A DNA stretch of 64,000 nt from Burkholderia guangdongensis (GCF_013403875.1 NZ_JACBNX010000016.1:1-64000), one strand, 5' to 3'. Counted from the first letter of the stretch, positions 19,167 to 28,526 are shown. Program-made: numbers and translations. The notes: generated from the sequence alone by a model not told the origin.

Positions 19167-21274
19167 TGACGCCGACCCGCACGAACGAGATTTTCCTGGG
19201 CGCGCACGCGAAGGCCGGCACGGGTACGTGGCGCAACTGGCTGGTCGCGTTGCCGACCGCGCTGCTTCTGCTGGCGGCGGTTGCGTTCGCAACCAGTTCG
19301 TTTCTCCATGCGCGCCTGCTCAACCTCGGGGAGACGTTCTGGCCCGGATACAACTTCCTCCGGGTCGAGATGCCGAAGCCTGCCTGCGATCCGCACGCGA
19401 ACATCGACGCACAGGTCGCGCAGGCGGTTGCCCAGGCCAGGAAGTCGAATGCGGACAGCCTGTTCGACTCGGGGCCGGTCGATCCGAATGCCGTTCGCGC
19501 ATCGCTGCTCGATCAGCGCGACCAATGCCGGAAGCTGTTCACGCTGTACGAGCGCAACCAGCTGGCGAGCCAGTCGCTGATTCTGCGAGCGTATCGCTCG
19601 ATCGAACTGACGGTCGGTGCGCTGACCAATGCGGGGCAGGACGTCCAGCCGTACGTGCTGGTGCTGCTGATCCTGTTTTGCGGTTACGCCGGCAAGCTCG
19701 GGCACGAGCATATCGCGCTGCGGCTGCCCGTGACCGCGCTGGACTATCGGGTCAGCGCGATCGCTCAGGCCGTGGTCAACCTCGGCCTGCTGGCCTCGGC
19801 GATCGAGTGGATCCGGCTCGATCAGGGCGCGGGGGCATCGGTGCCGAACCTGCTGCACTGGATCTGGATCGCCGGCTTCGGCGTGCTGTCGGCGCTGTGC
19901 CTGTTCGATTTCGTCAAGGTGCCGGAGAAGGCCGCGCCGGGCGGCAATCTTGGTCGCGCGTTGCTGACGGTGCCGCTGTATGTCGTGCTCGGCGTGTTGA
20001 CGCTGTTGTGGTTCGCGTTCGGCGAACGCTACATGGCCGGTGCGATCGTGCAGGTCCGGCGCATGGTGATGTTCTCGGATCTGTACCTCGACGTGGCGCT
20101 CTACATCTGGGCCGGCGTGCTGCTGAAGGAGACCCGGCTGACGTCGCTGATCTTCGAAGTGCTGCGGCCGTGGAAGCTCGCGCCGGAACTGATCACGATC
20201 GCCGTCGTGCTGATCGCCGCGGTGCCGACCGCCTATACCGGCGCGTCGGGGATCTTCGTGCTGGCGATCGGCGGCGTGATCTACGAGGAACTGCGCGAGA
20301 ACGGCGCCCGCCGTCAGCTCGCGATGGGCGCCGCCGCGATGTCCGGCAGCATGGGCGTGGTGCTGAACCCGTGCCTGATGATCGTGATCATTTCCGCGCT
20401 CAATCGCGAAGTGACCACCGATCAGCTGTTCGAGTGGGGTTCGCGGATCTTCATGCTGTCGGCCGTGTTGTTCGCGATCGTCGTGATCGCGACGCGGCGC
20501 TCGTCGCTGTCGATCGCTTCGCCGCGCGACGCGCTCGGGCCGAGCCTGAAGGCGCTGATTCCGCTGATTCCGTATGCGGCGATCGCGGTCTTCGTGGTGT
20601 TCCTGTTTACGGTGATTCTGCAGACGCCGTTCAACGAGTTCTCGATTCCTGTTGTGCTGCCGTTCATCCTGCTCGGCATCATCGCGTTCGAGCGCTGGGT
20701 GCTGGTCTTCTTCAACTACATCCGCAAGCGCGAGCCGGGTGCGCCGAGGGTGGGCCGCGTGTGGCCGGTCGTGCGCGATTCGACGTTGCAGTCGTCGATG
20801 TCCATCGGCGCGCTGCTGCTGCTGATGGCGTTCGCGGTGTCGGTCGGCGGCGCGGTCGAGCGCTCGGGCGTGATGGATCTGTTCCCGCAGCATCTCGGCT
20901 CGGTGTGGCTCGCGACCGCGATTCTCGTCGTGACGCTCGTGATCGTCGGCATGCTGATCGATCCGTACGGCGCGATCATCCTCGTGAGCAGCGTGATCGC
21001 CGGCATCGCATACCGCAACGGCATCACGCCGGTGCATTTCTGGATGATCACGCTGGTCGCGTTCGAGGTCGGTTATCTGATGCCGCCGGTCGCACTCAAT
21101 CATTTGCTGGCCCGACAGTCGATCGGCGAGCACGAGTTCGAGGCGCTGCGCACCGAGCCGCGCGAGAAGTCGTTCTACCGCCGGCACGAGCGCGTGCTGA
21201 TGCCGCTCGTCGTGATGTGCACGGTCCTGCTGATCGATGCATTCGGCCCGCTGGTCTACAAGTTGTTTGCCTGA
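19163..21274 (+). CDS. TRAP-type large permease, fused DctQ-DctM-like
   Basis: A 703-residue membrane protein with about 15 hydrophobic segments. One N-terminal helix (about 25-48) is followed by a roughly 110-residue hydrophilic, probably periplasmic domain, then four to five helices that may be DctQ-like, and from about 300 a DctM-like core. The core shows TGASGIFVLAIGGVIYEEL and the terminal DPYGAIILVSS...GITPVHFW...EVGYLMPPVALN, matching the DctM pattern of an Asp-containing loop and a late PPV. It would import an organic solute using a Na+ or H+ gradient. It is coupled to TatT upstream and the binding protein downstream. Confidence 0.75.
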   Translation: MMTPTRTNEIFLGAHAKAGTGTWRNWLVALPTALLLLAAVAFATSSFLHARLLNLGETFWPGYNFLRVEMPKPACDPHANIDAQVAQAVAQARKSNADSLFDSGPVDPNAVRASLLDQRDQCRKLFTLYERNQLASQSLILRAYRSIELTVGALTNAGQDVQPYVLVLLILFCGYAGKLGHEHIALRLPVTALDYRVSAIAQAVVNLGLLASAIEWIRLDQGAGASVPNLLHWIWIAGFGVLSALCLFDFVKVPEKAAPGGNLGRALLTVPLYVVLGVLTLLWFAFGERYMAGAIVQVRRMVMFSDLYLDVALYIWAGVLLKETRLTSLIFEVLRPWKLAPELITIAVVLIAAVPTAYTGASGIFVLAIGGVIYEELRENGARRQLAMGAAAMSGSMGVVLNPCLMIVIISALNREVTTDQLFEWGSRIFMLSAVLFAIVVIATRRSSLSIASPRDALGPSLKALIPLIPYAAIAVFVVFLFTVILQTPFNEFSIPVVLPFILLGIIAFERWVLVFFNYIRKREPGAPRVGRVWPVVRDSTLQSSMSIGALLLLMAFAVSVGGAVERSGVMDLFPQHLGSVWLATAILVVTLVIVGMLIDPYGAIILVSSVIAGIAYRNGITPVHFWMITLVAFEVGYLMPPVALNHLLARQSIGEHEFEALRTEPREKSFYRRHERVLMPLVVMCTVLLIDAFGPLVYKLFA

Positions 21275-21348
21275 AAGATTCGTATCGAACGGGCAAGCGT
21301 GTCGCGGCGCGCTGCCTTAACCAAAGGTGAAGTCGGACGGAGGAAACC

Positions 21349-22395
21349 ATGGATATTCGAAACAGAAACTGGCGAAAGACGCTGAAACTGGCGGGCGTTG
21401 CGGCAGCGCTGTGCGGCAGCGCGCACGCGTTTGCCGGCGAGCCGGTCAGCCGGACGCTGTGCATTTACGATCCGATCGGCGCGAACGGCTTCATCTACCA
21501 GTCGTTCCAGGACTACATCACGCAGGCGCTGAACTGGGGCGTCAGGTTCGATCCGAAGCCTTACACGGACGAAGACGTCGCGGTGTCGGATTTCAAGAGC
21601 GGCAAGTGCGATGCGGTCGAGATCACCGGCGTGCACAACATCCAGTTCGTGAAGTTCGCCGGCAGCCTGGACATGGTCGGTGGCCTGCAGACGTATCCGG
21701 AAGAGCACAGCGCGATCATGGCGATTTCGGGGCCGAAGGCCGCGAAGTACATGACGGCCGGCGATTTCGAGGTCGCCGGCGTCGCGCCGGGCGGCAAGGT
21801 GTTCCTGTTCGCGCGCCACAAGGACAACCTGTCCAGCATGCAGAAGGCGGCCGGCAAGAAGGTTGCGGTGCTGTCGTTCGACAAGCAGGCGACGACGTTC
21901 GCGAACGTCGCGGGCGCGGCGCCGGTGCCGGCCACGATCGCGTCGTTCGGTCCGATGTTCAACAATGGCAGCGTCGAGTACGCGTATGCGCCGTCGTTCG
22001 CGTACAAGGCGCTCGAGCTGTACAAGGGGCTCGGCACCGACGGCGGCGTCGCCGACTACGTGCTGGGCATGCTGTCGCTGCAGGTCGACGTCCACAAGAG
22101 CAAGTTCCCGGCCGATTTCGGACAGACCTCGCGTACCTGGGTGGCCGGGAACATGTGGGATACGGCGATCGGGCGCATCCAGAAGACCGACAGCGAGGTG
22201 CCCGACAAATTCTGGGCGCATGTCGACGCGGAGCGCACGAAGAGCTATGCGGAGCTGCTGGTCAAGGTGCGGCAGGGCCTGTGGGACGAAAAATGGTATG
22301 ACCACGACATGCAGCACATGCTGAAGAAGATCCGCTGCAAGTCGAATCCTTCGGAAGCGGAGTGCAGCCAGCCGTCGGAGGGCGGGCCGACCTGA
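21349..22395 (+). CDS. Putative solute-binding protein, AdeT1/2 (DUF6091)-like
   Basis: A 348-residue exported protein. A signal peptide ends near AHAFAGE (about residue 30). The mature part starts with LCIYDPIGANGF, contains YTDEDVAVSDFKSGKCDAVEITG and KYMTAGDFEVAGVAPGG, and LELYKGLGTDGGVADY. This pattern resembles the family that includes AdeT1/AdeT2 of Acinetobacter, described variously as efflux-related or solute-binding. Next to a TRAP permease and TatT it is best read as the periplasmic receptor. It has GGAGGAAACC upstream. The true ligand is unknown. Confidence 0.72.
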   Translation: MDIRNRNWRKTLKLAGVAAALCGSAHAFAGEPVSRTLCIYDPIGANGFIYQSFQDYITQALNWGVRFDPKPYTDEDVAVSDFKSGKCDAVEITGVHNIQFVKFAGSLDMVGGLQTYPEEHSAIMAISGPKAAKYMTAGDFEVAGVAPGGKVFLFARHKDNLSSMQKAAGKKVAVLSFDKQATTFANVAGAAPVPATIASFGPMFNNGSVEYAYAPSFAYKALELYKGLGTDGGVADYVLGMLSLQVDVHKSKFPADFGQTSRTWVAGNMWDTAIGRIQKTDSEVPDKFWAHVDAERTKSYAELLVKVRQGLWDEKWYDHDMQHMLKKIRCKSNPSEAECSQPSEGGPT

Positions 22396-22485
22396 TGTGA
22401 CGGGCCCGCGCTTGCGGGGCGGGCCGGCGGCTGGCCTGGCGGACTGCCCCGGCGGCGTGCCTGGCGTGGGGTTCATGCGTCGGGT

Positions 22486-23394
22486 TCAGGCATCCTGCGC
22501 GGCGAAAGTGGCGGCCAGCTCGTCGAGGAATTCGTTGACCGGATCGCGCTGCTTCGCCGACTGCCGGACCGCCGCATGAAAGCTGACCTCATAGCGCAGC
22601 GCGTGCGGATTCAGCGCGCGCAACTGGTCGAGTTCCGCGTGCCGCGCCGCGTAATGCCGCGGCAGAAAGCCGAGATGCTGACCGGACAGGATCAGCAGCG
22701 CGGCGCCGTCCATGCTGTCGGTGAACGCGGTCAGGCGCTCGACCTGCGCCGGCGCGGGCATTTCGGGCAGCGGATGGCTGCGCCAGACCCAGTCGTGATC
22801 GACGACGTCGTCGGGCTTCAGGCGGCCCGCGTTGCCGAACAGCGGATGCGTGGGGCCGCAATAGGCGATCTGCGTTTCATGGAACAGCGGGATGTAGTCG
22901 ATGTTCGCGAGCCGGTGCCAGAAGTAGCCGATCGCGAGATCGAGATGCCCGTTGATCACCTTCTCCTCCAGCATCGACGACGACAGCTCGGTGAAATTGA
23001 AGTGAACCGACCGGTGCGTCGCGCGGAAGCGTGAAATCGCGAGTGCGATCTTCTTGTTCGCGGCCGGGGCGATCTGGCCCAGCAGGCCGATGTTGATGCT
23101 GACGACCATCTCGCGATTGATCTGATGCACTTCGGCGCGAAAAGCTTCGAGCGCCGCGAAGAGCCGCCGCGCGGCGTCGACGAACTGGCTGCCGCGCGGC
23201 GTCAGCGAGAAGCCGCCGCGGCCGCGCTCGCACAGACGAAAGCCGACCCGGGCCTCGAGCGTCGACAGTTGCGCGCTGATGGTCGGCTGCGTCGTGTTGA
23301 GGGCCGTCTGCGCGGCCGATATCCCGCCGGCCTCGACCACCGTGAGGAAGACCCGGACGAGGCGCAGATCCAGCTCCGATACATTTCCTAACAT
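22486..23394 (-). CDS. LysR family transcriptional regulator
   Basis: A 302-residue LysR protein: HTH at about 10-68 (VVEAGGISAAQTALNTTQPTISAQLSTLE) and an effector domain after 90. The start at 23394 is set by CGGAGAGAAC upstream and by the family N-terminus MLGNVSELDLRLVRVFL; the longer open frame upstream is Arg-rich and not coding. It diverges from the NCS1 permease gene and is convergent with the TRAP binding-protein gene, so it could control either; a TACATAG-N8-CTATGTA dyad in the divergent gap favours the NCS1 gene. Confidence 0.88.
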   Translation of the reverse strand: MLGNVSELDLRLVRVFLTVVEAGGISAAQTALNTTQPTISAQLSTLEARVGFRLCERGRGGFSLTPRGSQFVDAARRLFAALEAFRAEVHQINREMVVSINIGLLGQIAPAANKKIALAISRFRATHRSVHFNFTELSSSMLEEKVINGHLDLAIGYFWHRLANIDYIPLFHETQIAYCGPTHPLFGNAGRLKPDDVVDHDWVWRSHPLPEMPAPAQVERLTAFTDSMDGAALLILSGQHLGFLPRHYAARHAELDQLRALNPHALRYEVSFHAAVRQSAKQRDPVNEFLDELAATFAAQDA

Positions 23395-23599
23395 TGTTCG
23401 TTCTCTCCGGGCGATGAACCGCACGGTTATAGAACACGCCTCGGCGTTCGAACAGGTGCGTCGCCGGCGGTGTCGGCGTCGGCCGATGCGGGCCGCGACG
23501 GGACACCGCCGGCCACTGCGGGCCGCCGGCAAGCGGCGCGGGCGCGTCGCGACTGGATCAATGTGAACAATCGAAAACGCAGTCGTGCGGGCGCGCCGA

Positions 23600-23621
23600 T
23601 ACATAGGGAGCAGTCTATGTA
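23600..23621. promoter_or_regulatory. Candidate LysR operator in the LysR-NCS1 divergent gap
   Basis: TACATAG-N8-CTATGTA is a perfect 7-bp dyad resembling the ATAC-N7-GTAT form of LysR sites. It lies 114 bases before the permease start and 205 bases before the LysR start. The remainder of 23395-23735 holds no gene; a weak TATATT (23664-23669) could be the permease -10. Confidence 0.45.
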
Positions 23622-23735
23622 AACAGTGCGGGGGCGGCATTTTGCCGTCCGGTACAACTCCTTATATTTCGCACGACCGGCGAAGACCGGCTCCCGCCGG
23701 CATTCATCCGAATCGATCCACCAGAGGAGAATTTC

Positions 23736-25223
23736 ATGTCCGAGACGAACAGTCCGGCCCGTTTCGCCGAGCCCGGCGGCGGCCTGGCGATCGAAGGCCA
23801 TTCGATCGACTACATTCCGGAAAACGAACGTCACGCGAAGCTGCGCAGCCAGGGCCCGTTCTGGTTTCTCGGCAACTTCCATTTCTTCACGATCTCGATC
23901 GGCTTCGTCGGTCCGGGCCTGGGTCTGTCCGCCGGGTGGACGACGCTCGCCGGCGCGCTCGGCATCATGTTCGGCACGATCTTCATGGCGTTCCACGGCT
24001 CGCAGGGGCCGGAGATGGGGCTGCCGCAGATGATCCAGTCGCGCGCGCAGTTCGGCTACCGCGGCGTGATCCTTGCGCTGATGGCGACGATGTTCGTGTT
24101 CGTCGGCTTCAACGTCGTGAACGTATCGCTGATCATGGGCGGCCTGCAGAACGTGTTCGGGCTCGATCCGGCGCTGGTCGCATGCGCGGTCGTCGCGGCC
24201 GGCGCGCTGCTGTCGATCTTCGGCCACGACCTGATGCACAAGGCGTTCAAATGGGCGCTGCTCGCGACGCTGCCGCTGTACGCGTTCGTCACGATCGCGC
24301 TGATGGCCGGCGCCGGGCACGCGCACGCGGCGCCGGCCGCGCATGCCGGCGTCAACGGGGTCGCGTTCGCGACGCAGTTCGCGATCGCCGCGAGCTACAA
24401 CATCTCGTATGCGCCGTACGTGTCCGACTACTCGCGCTATCTGCCGAAGCGCACGAGCCGCGCGAAGCTGATCGCCGCGGTGTTTCTCGGCGCATCGCTG
24501 TCGGGCACGTGGATGATCGGCCTCGGCGCGTGGCTCGCGCAGCAACTGAGTGCCGCCGATGCGCTCGTCGCGCTGAACCATGTCGGCTCGGCGGTCGCGC
24601 CGGGGCTCGGCAGCGTGCTCGTGATCGTGTCGGTCGCCGGGTTCGTGCCGATCATTTCGCTGAATACGTACAGCGCGATGCTGACGCTGCTGACCGGCGT
24701 CGATTCGTTCAGGAAGATCACGCCGACGCCGCGCGCCCGTGTGACGTCGATCGCGATCATCAGCGCGATCGTGCTCACGTGCGTGATGTCGATCGAGGGC
24801 AACGGGATCGCGTTGCTGGACACGTTCCTGACGGTGCTGCTGTATTTCCTGGTGCCCTGGACCGCGGTGAACCTCGTCGACTACTTCTTCGTCCGCAAGG
24901 GCCGCTACGCGATTCCGCATTTCTTCACGCCGAAGGGGATCTACGGCGCGTGGCAGGCGCGTGGGATCACCGCATACCTGATCGGGTTCTGCGCGATGAT
25001 TCCATGCTTCAACATCTTCGACGCGACCGCCGACAAGGCGGTGTTCGTCGGGCCGCTCGCGCGCAAGCTGGACGGCGTGGACATCGCGTGGCTCGTGGGC
25101 CTGATCGTGTCGGGGCTCGTGTACTACGTGCTGAGCCGGTCGCTCGATCTCGATGCCGAGCGCGAGGTCGTCGATTCGATCGACGAGCGGGATCTCGTCG
25201 GGATGATGCGCGACGGGCATTGA
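23736..25223 (+). CDS. NCS1 family nucleobase/cation symporter-like permease
   Basis: A 495-residue protein with about 12 hydrophobic segments. The N-terminal cytoplasmic segment and GPFWFLGNFHFFTISIGFVGPGLGLS precede the first helices; the GSQGPEMGLPQMIQSRAQFGYRG loop is characteristic of the cytosine/purine/hydantoin (NCS1, CodB-like) family, as is SYAPYVSDYSRYLP in mid-protein and VNLVDYFFVRKGRYAIP later. It imports a nucleobase, hydantoin, thiamine precursor or similar compound; no neighbouring catabolic enzyme identifies which. An AGAGGAGA sequence precedes the start. Confidence 0.88.
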   Translation: MSETNSPARFAEPGGGLAIEGHSIDYIPENERHAKLRSQGPFWFLGNFHFFTISIGFVGPGLGLSAGWTTLAGALGIMFGTIFMAFHGSQGPEMGLPQMIQSRAQFGYRGVILALMATMFVFVGFNVVNVSLIMGGLQNVFGLDPALVACAVVAAGALLSIFGHDLMHKAFKWALLATLPLYAFVTIALMAGAGHAHAAPAAHAGVNGVAFATQFAIAASYNISYAPYVSDYSRYLPKRTSRAKLIAAVFLGASLSGTWMIGLGAWLAQQLSAADALVALNHVGSAVAPGLGSVLVIVSVAGFVPIISLNTYSAMLTLLTGVDSFRKITPTPRARVTSIAIISAIVLTCVMSIEGNGIALLDTFLTVLLYFLVPWTAVNLVDYFFVRKGRYAIPHFFTPKGIYGAWQARGITAYLIGFCAMIPCFNIFDATADKAVFVGPLARKLDGVDIAWLVGLIVSGLVYYVLSRSLDLDAEREVVDSIDERDLVGMMRDGH

Positions 25224-25311
25224 GTGTCGCGGTGAGCTTGCGCGGAGGAATGTGACTTGCTGACGAAATGCGTTCTAAGTGCGAGAACTATCTGTTATAC
25301 TTTTGTGCTTT

Positions 25312-25389
<78 letters not shown>

Positions 25390-25412
25390 GTCAAATCAAG
25401 CACTTAGCTTGT

Positions 25413-25440
25413 TACGGAAGACCGGCGAAAGCCGGTCTTT
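25413..25440. repeat. 28-bp direct repeat, copy 1 (tRNA-Pro terminator)
   Basis: TACGGAAGACCGGCGAAAGC followed by CGGTCTTT. It contains a 9-bp stem AAGACCGGC / GCCGGTCTT with a GAAA loop and a T-rich tail, so it is the tRNA-Pro terminator. An exact copy lies at 26993-27020. Confidence 0.9.
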
Positions 25441-25971
25441 CTGTTTTTGCCCCTACTTTTCCATCTACCGTACGGTTCGCTGGTGGCTCGACGCGGATCT
25501 TTGATCGAGCGATGCCACGCATCGGGTGCGTGCAATCAAGTGCAACGGCCCGCCGAGTCCGTCGCCCGTTGCGCGTTCGTCATTTCGAGTGACCGAACGT
25601 CAGCCTTTCCGTCAGTCCTTCCATATCTCTTGAGTCGCCGATGGCGAGCGGCAGCGACCGGCCATTCTCGGCCGTTCGTCCGAGCGGTTGCTTAGATTTC
25701 TGTACGTCGGTTTGCCCCCTGACAGCGGCCCTTCGCAGCCGGCGGCGTTCGATAAATCGGACGTCTTTTATCGACCCGATGCGGACCGGCCGTTACCGGT
25801 TGCTCGTCGGCTGGGGTAAAAGCAGGGGGAAAATAGAACCTGACTTGCCGGAGTCGAGGCGATTTAGGGATGGACCGGGGGCCGGTTTGTACTCGCTTCT
25901 CTGTTCCGAATCAGCGCGACCTTCGCCAATTCAGAGGACTAGAATCGCGGACAGGACTGAGGAGAAACCAA
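25441..25971. other. Gene-free left part of the 1.58 kb islet
   Basis: About 530 bases with no convincing gene. Short open frames lack ribosome binding sites and family features. Base composition is more even than in the flanking genes. A promoter and GAGGAG (25958-25963) for the hydrolase are expected at the right end. Nothing identifiable as an integrase or insertion sequence is seen. Confidence 0.6.
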
Positions 25972-26976
25972 ATGCAACAAAGCGCCGGTTCGCTCCGCGG
26001 GAAAATCACGCGGCGTAGGATGCTCACACTAGCTGCTTCCATAGCGGCAGTGCCTGCCATCGCACAGGAGTGCCGGCTTGGGCCACCACCGCACCACCGG
26101 GGGCCGCCGGTCTTCATGGATTACGATCAGGTCGAACTCGATGCGTCGTACGATCAAGCGTACTACGAACCCCTCATCGGCCAAGTCTCGCAGCGTCTCG
26201 CTTCCAACAGCGAGGCCATGCGAACCCGCATCGGGGCGCCGCAACGCGTCGCCTACGGACCGACCGGAATCGAAAAGCTCGATATTTATCGTACCAACCG
26301 TGCCAACGCACCGATTTTCGTGTTCATCCACCCGGGCAATTGGTTGGTGGGCGCGGCCAAGGACTACGGCTACCCCGCGGAGATGTTCATCAACGCCGGG
26401 GCACATTACGTCGCCTTGGATTTCATTGCGATAAAGGAGGCGGGCGGGAACCTTGGCGTGATGGCGGCCCAGGTACGCAGCGCCATCGCCTGGGTCTATA
26501 AAAACGCTGCCACCATCGGCGGCGATCCAAACCGAATCTATATCGGCGGCCATTCCTCAGGTGGACACCTCTGTGGAGTTGCGCTCGTCACGGATTGGCA
26601 AAAGGAGTTCGGCCTCCCCAGCGACATAGTGAAGGGCGGCCTGTGCATGAGCGGCATGTATGAGATGGCACCGGTGCAGCTCTCCTGGCGGCGAACCTAC
26701 GTGAATTTCACCGATGCAATGGCGGACGCAATGAGTCCGCAGCGCCATATCGAGAGGCTAGTTGCACCCATCGTCGTAACCTACGGAACCTTCGAGACAC
26801 CTGACTTCCAACGCCAGAGCCGAGATTTTGCTGCTGCGGTTCAAGCCGCGGGGAAACCGGTGCAACTAATTGAAGCGTCCAACTACGCTCACCTGGAAAT
26901 GGTCGAATCGCTCGGAAATCCTTATGGCCCGAATGGCCGCGCCGCCCTCTCTCTGATGAAGCTTTCGTCAAAGTGA
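25972..26976 (+). CDS. Exported alpha/beta hydrolase (arylformamidase/carboxylesterase-like)
   Basis: A 334-residue protein. The N-terminus has a TRRRMLTLAAS twin-Arg-like signal with a hydrophobic core ending near AIAQE (about residue 32), so it is probably periplasmic. The hydrolase fold shows HPGNW (120-124) at the oxyanion site, which is an HGGxW variant, and GHSSGGH with Ser195 as nucleophile; the C-terminal His is probably in NYAHLEM. This is the pattern of kynurenine formamidase-like esterases. Third codon positions are less GC-rich than in neighbours, and the gene sits between two 28-bp direct repeats, suggesting acquisition. Confidence 0.82.
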   Translation: MQQSAGSLRGKITRRRMLTLAASIAAVPAIAQECRLGPPPHHRGPPVFMDYDQVELDASYDQAYYEPLIGQVSQRLASNSEAMRTRIGAPQRVAYGPTGIEKLDIYRTNRANAPIFVFIHPGNWLVGAAKDYGYPAEMFINAGAHYVALDFIAIKEAGGNLGVMAAQVRSAIAWVYKNAATIGGDPNRIYIGGHSSGGHLCGVALVTDWQKEFGLPSDIVKGGLCMSGMYEMAPVQLSWRRTYVNFTDAMADAMSPQRHIERLVAPIVVTYGTFETPDFQRQSRDFAAAVQAAGKPVQLIEASNYAHLEMVESLGNPYGPNGRAALSLMKLSSK

Positions 26977-26992
26977 TATTGCTCGCTTTTGA

Positions 26993-27020
26993 TACGGAAG
27001 ACCGGCGAAAGCCGGTCTTT
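26993..27020. repeat. 28-bp direct repeat, copy 2
   Basis: Identical over 28 bases to 25413-25440, including the terminator stem with GAAA loop; the tail after it (TCGTTTCTG) differs slightly. It ends the hydrolase transcript and stands 183 bases before bamC. It probably marks the right end of an inserted segment. Confidence 0.9.
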
Positions 27021-27203
27021 TCGTTTCTGATTCCACTTCGTTGCGACGTGAACCCGTTCCGCGTCACACAGGCAAATCCCTCATCGACCCCGTATCGCGG
27101 CCCGCGCGCAGGACCGCTTTTTGCACATGGCGCCGCGGCACCGTACAATGCACGGTTGATCCACGGAAAGCGCCGTGATTTTGCGGAAGAGGATTCCCTG
27201 AAC

Positions 27204-28421
27204 ATGACTGATCTTCGTCTTACCAAGCGGTTCGCTGCAGTGCTCGCCACCGGCGCATTCGTCGCCGGCTGTAGTTCGACGTCGCCCACGCAGGTCGACT
27301 ACAAGAGCGATTCGAAATCGAAGGAGGTTTCGCTTGCGGTGCCGCCCAACATGCTCGACGAGACGGCCGATCAGCGCTCGCTGCCTCCGCAGGGCGGCGC
27401 GACCTCCCTGTCCACGCTGCAGCAGGTCCAGAAGGTCGCGCCGCCGACCGATTCGGTCGCACCGGCCGTCGCCGGCATGCACATCCAGCGCGACGGCACC
27501 GAAAGCTGGCTGGTCGTCGACAACAAGACGCCCGCCGACATCTGGCCGCAGGTGCGTCGCTTCTGGCAGGAGCAGGGCTTTCTGCTCGTCGTCGACCAGC
27601 GCGACAAGGGCGTGATGGAAACGGACTGGAACGAAACCCATCCGCAGATCAACGACGGCCTGATTCGCAGCGTGCTGTCGAAGGCGATGGGCAACTCGTA
27701 CGTGACCGCCGAGCGCAACAAGTTCCGCACGCGTCTCGACACGGCACCCAACGGCGGCACCTACGTGTTCATCAGCCAGAAGGGGATGCGCGAGGCGCTG
27801 ACCGGCCCGTCCAACGAGTCGAGCAAGTGGGAGCCGAAGCTGAACGATCCCGCGCTCGAGGCCGAATACCTGAAGCGCCTGATGGCCGTACTCGGCCAGA
27901 ACGAGCTGCGTGCGCAGAACGGCGAGCCGCCGATCGCGGCCGACGATTCGCCGGTCTTGAAGAAGGAGGAGAAGGCCAGCGCGGATGCCGCCGCGTCGAA
28001 GGCCGCTGCCGCGGTCGCTGCGCAGAACGTCGCGCGCGCGTCGCAGGGGCCGGCGGATACGGCGGGCGCGGTGCCGAGCGTGCCGCCCGAGGTCACGCTC
28101 GGCGAGCCGTATGACCGCTCGTGGCTGCGCGTCGGGCTCGCGCTCGACCGCGCGAACTTCACGGTCGACGACCGCGACCGCACGAAGGGGCTGTACTACG
28201 TGCGCTACGTCGATCCGAAGGATCTGAGCTCGGCGGAGCAGGGCTTCTGGAGCCAGCTGTTCCACGGCAAGAAGGAGAAGACCGCGAAGCAGTACCTCGT
28301 CAACGTGAAGGCGCTGACGTCGGATGAGACGCGCGTGTCGGTCGTCGACGCGAGCGGGTCGATCGACACGTCGTCGCCCGCGCGCCAGATCATGTCGCTG
28401 CTCGTGAACCAGCTGCGCTGA
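27204..28421 (+). CDS. bamC: Outer membrane protein assembly factor BamC
   Basis: A 405-residue lipoprotein with lipobox VAGC (Cys23) followed by an unstructured Ser/Lys-rich segment, then two helix-grip-like domains separated by a long Ala/Lys linker (about 255-300). The first domain begins GMHIQRDGTESWLVVDNKTPADIWPQVRRFW, matching the NlpB/BamC pattern. It is an accessory part of the BAM complex. AAGAGGA precedes the ATG. The linker and length (E. coli has 344) are larger than usual. It is preceded by the islet and tRNA-Pro. Confidence 0.9.
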   Translation: MTDLRLTKRFAAVLATGAFVAGCSSTSPTQVDYKSDSKSKEVSLAVPPNMLDETADQRSLPPQGGATSLSTLQQVQKVAPPTDSVAPAVAGMHIQRDGTESWLVVDNKTPADIWPQVRRFWQEQGFLLVVDQRDKGVMETDWNETHPQINDGLIRSVLSKAMGNSYVTAERNKFRTRLDTAPNGGTYVFISQKGMREALTGPSNESSKWEPKLNDPALEAEYLKRLMAVLGQNELRAQNGEPPIAADDSPVLKKEEKASADAAASKAAAAVAAQNVARASQGPADTAGAVPSVPPEVTLGEPYDRSWLRVGLALDRANFTVDDRDRTKGLYYVRYVDPKDLSSAEQGFWSQLFHGKKEKTAKQYLVNVKALTSDETRVSVVDASGSIDTSSPARQIMSLLVNQLR

Positions 28422-28446
28422 TTCGAGCGGTATCCCGCTTCGAGCA

Positions 28447-28474
28447 AAGCCCGCCTGACCGGCGGGCTTTTTTT
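28447..28474 (+). terminator. bamC terminator
   Basis: AAGCCCGCC, five-base loop, GGCGGGCTT and a run of T residues, 26 bases after the bamC stop. Confidence 0.88.
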
Positions 28475-28526
28475 ATTCGCGCGTAGCACGTCATCTGGCC
28501 CTCGCGCGCACCTCACGTGAACGTTA

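Noticed and set aside
23671..23703. Third copy of the 28-bp tRNA-Pro terminator repeat
   Set aside because: It shares only GACCGGC-like fragments and lacks the exact arms and loop.
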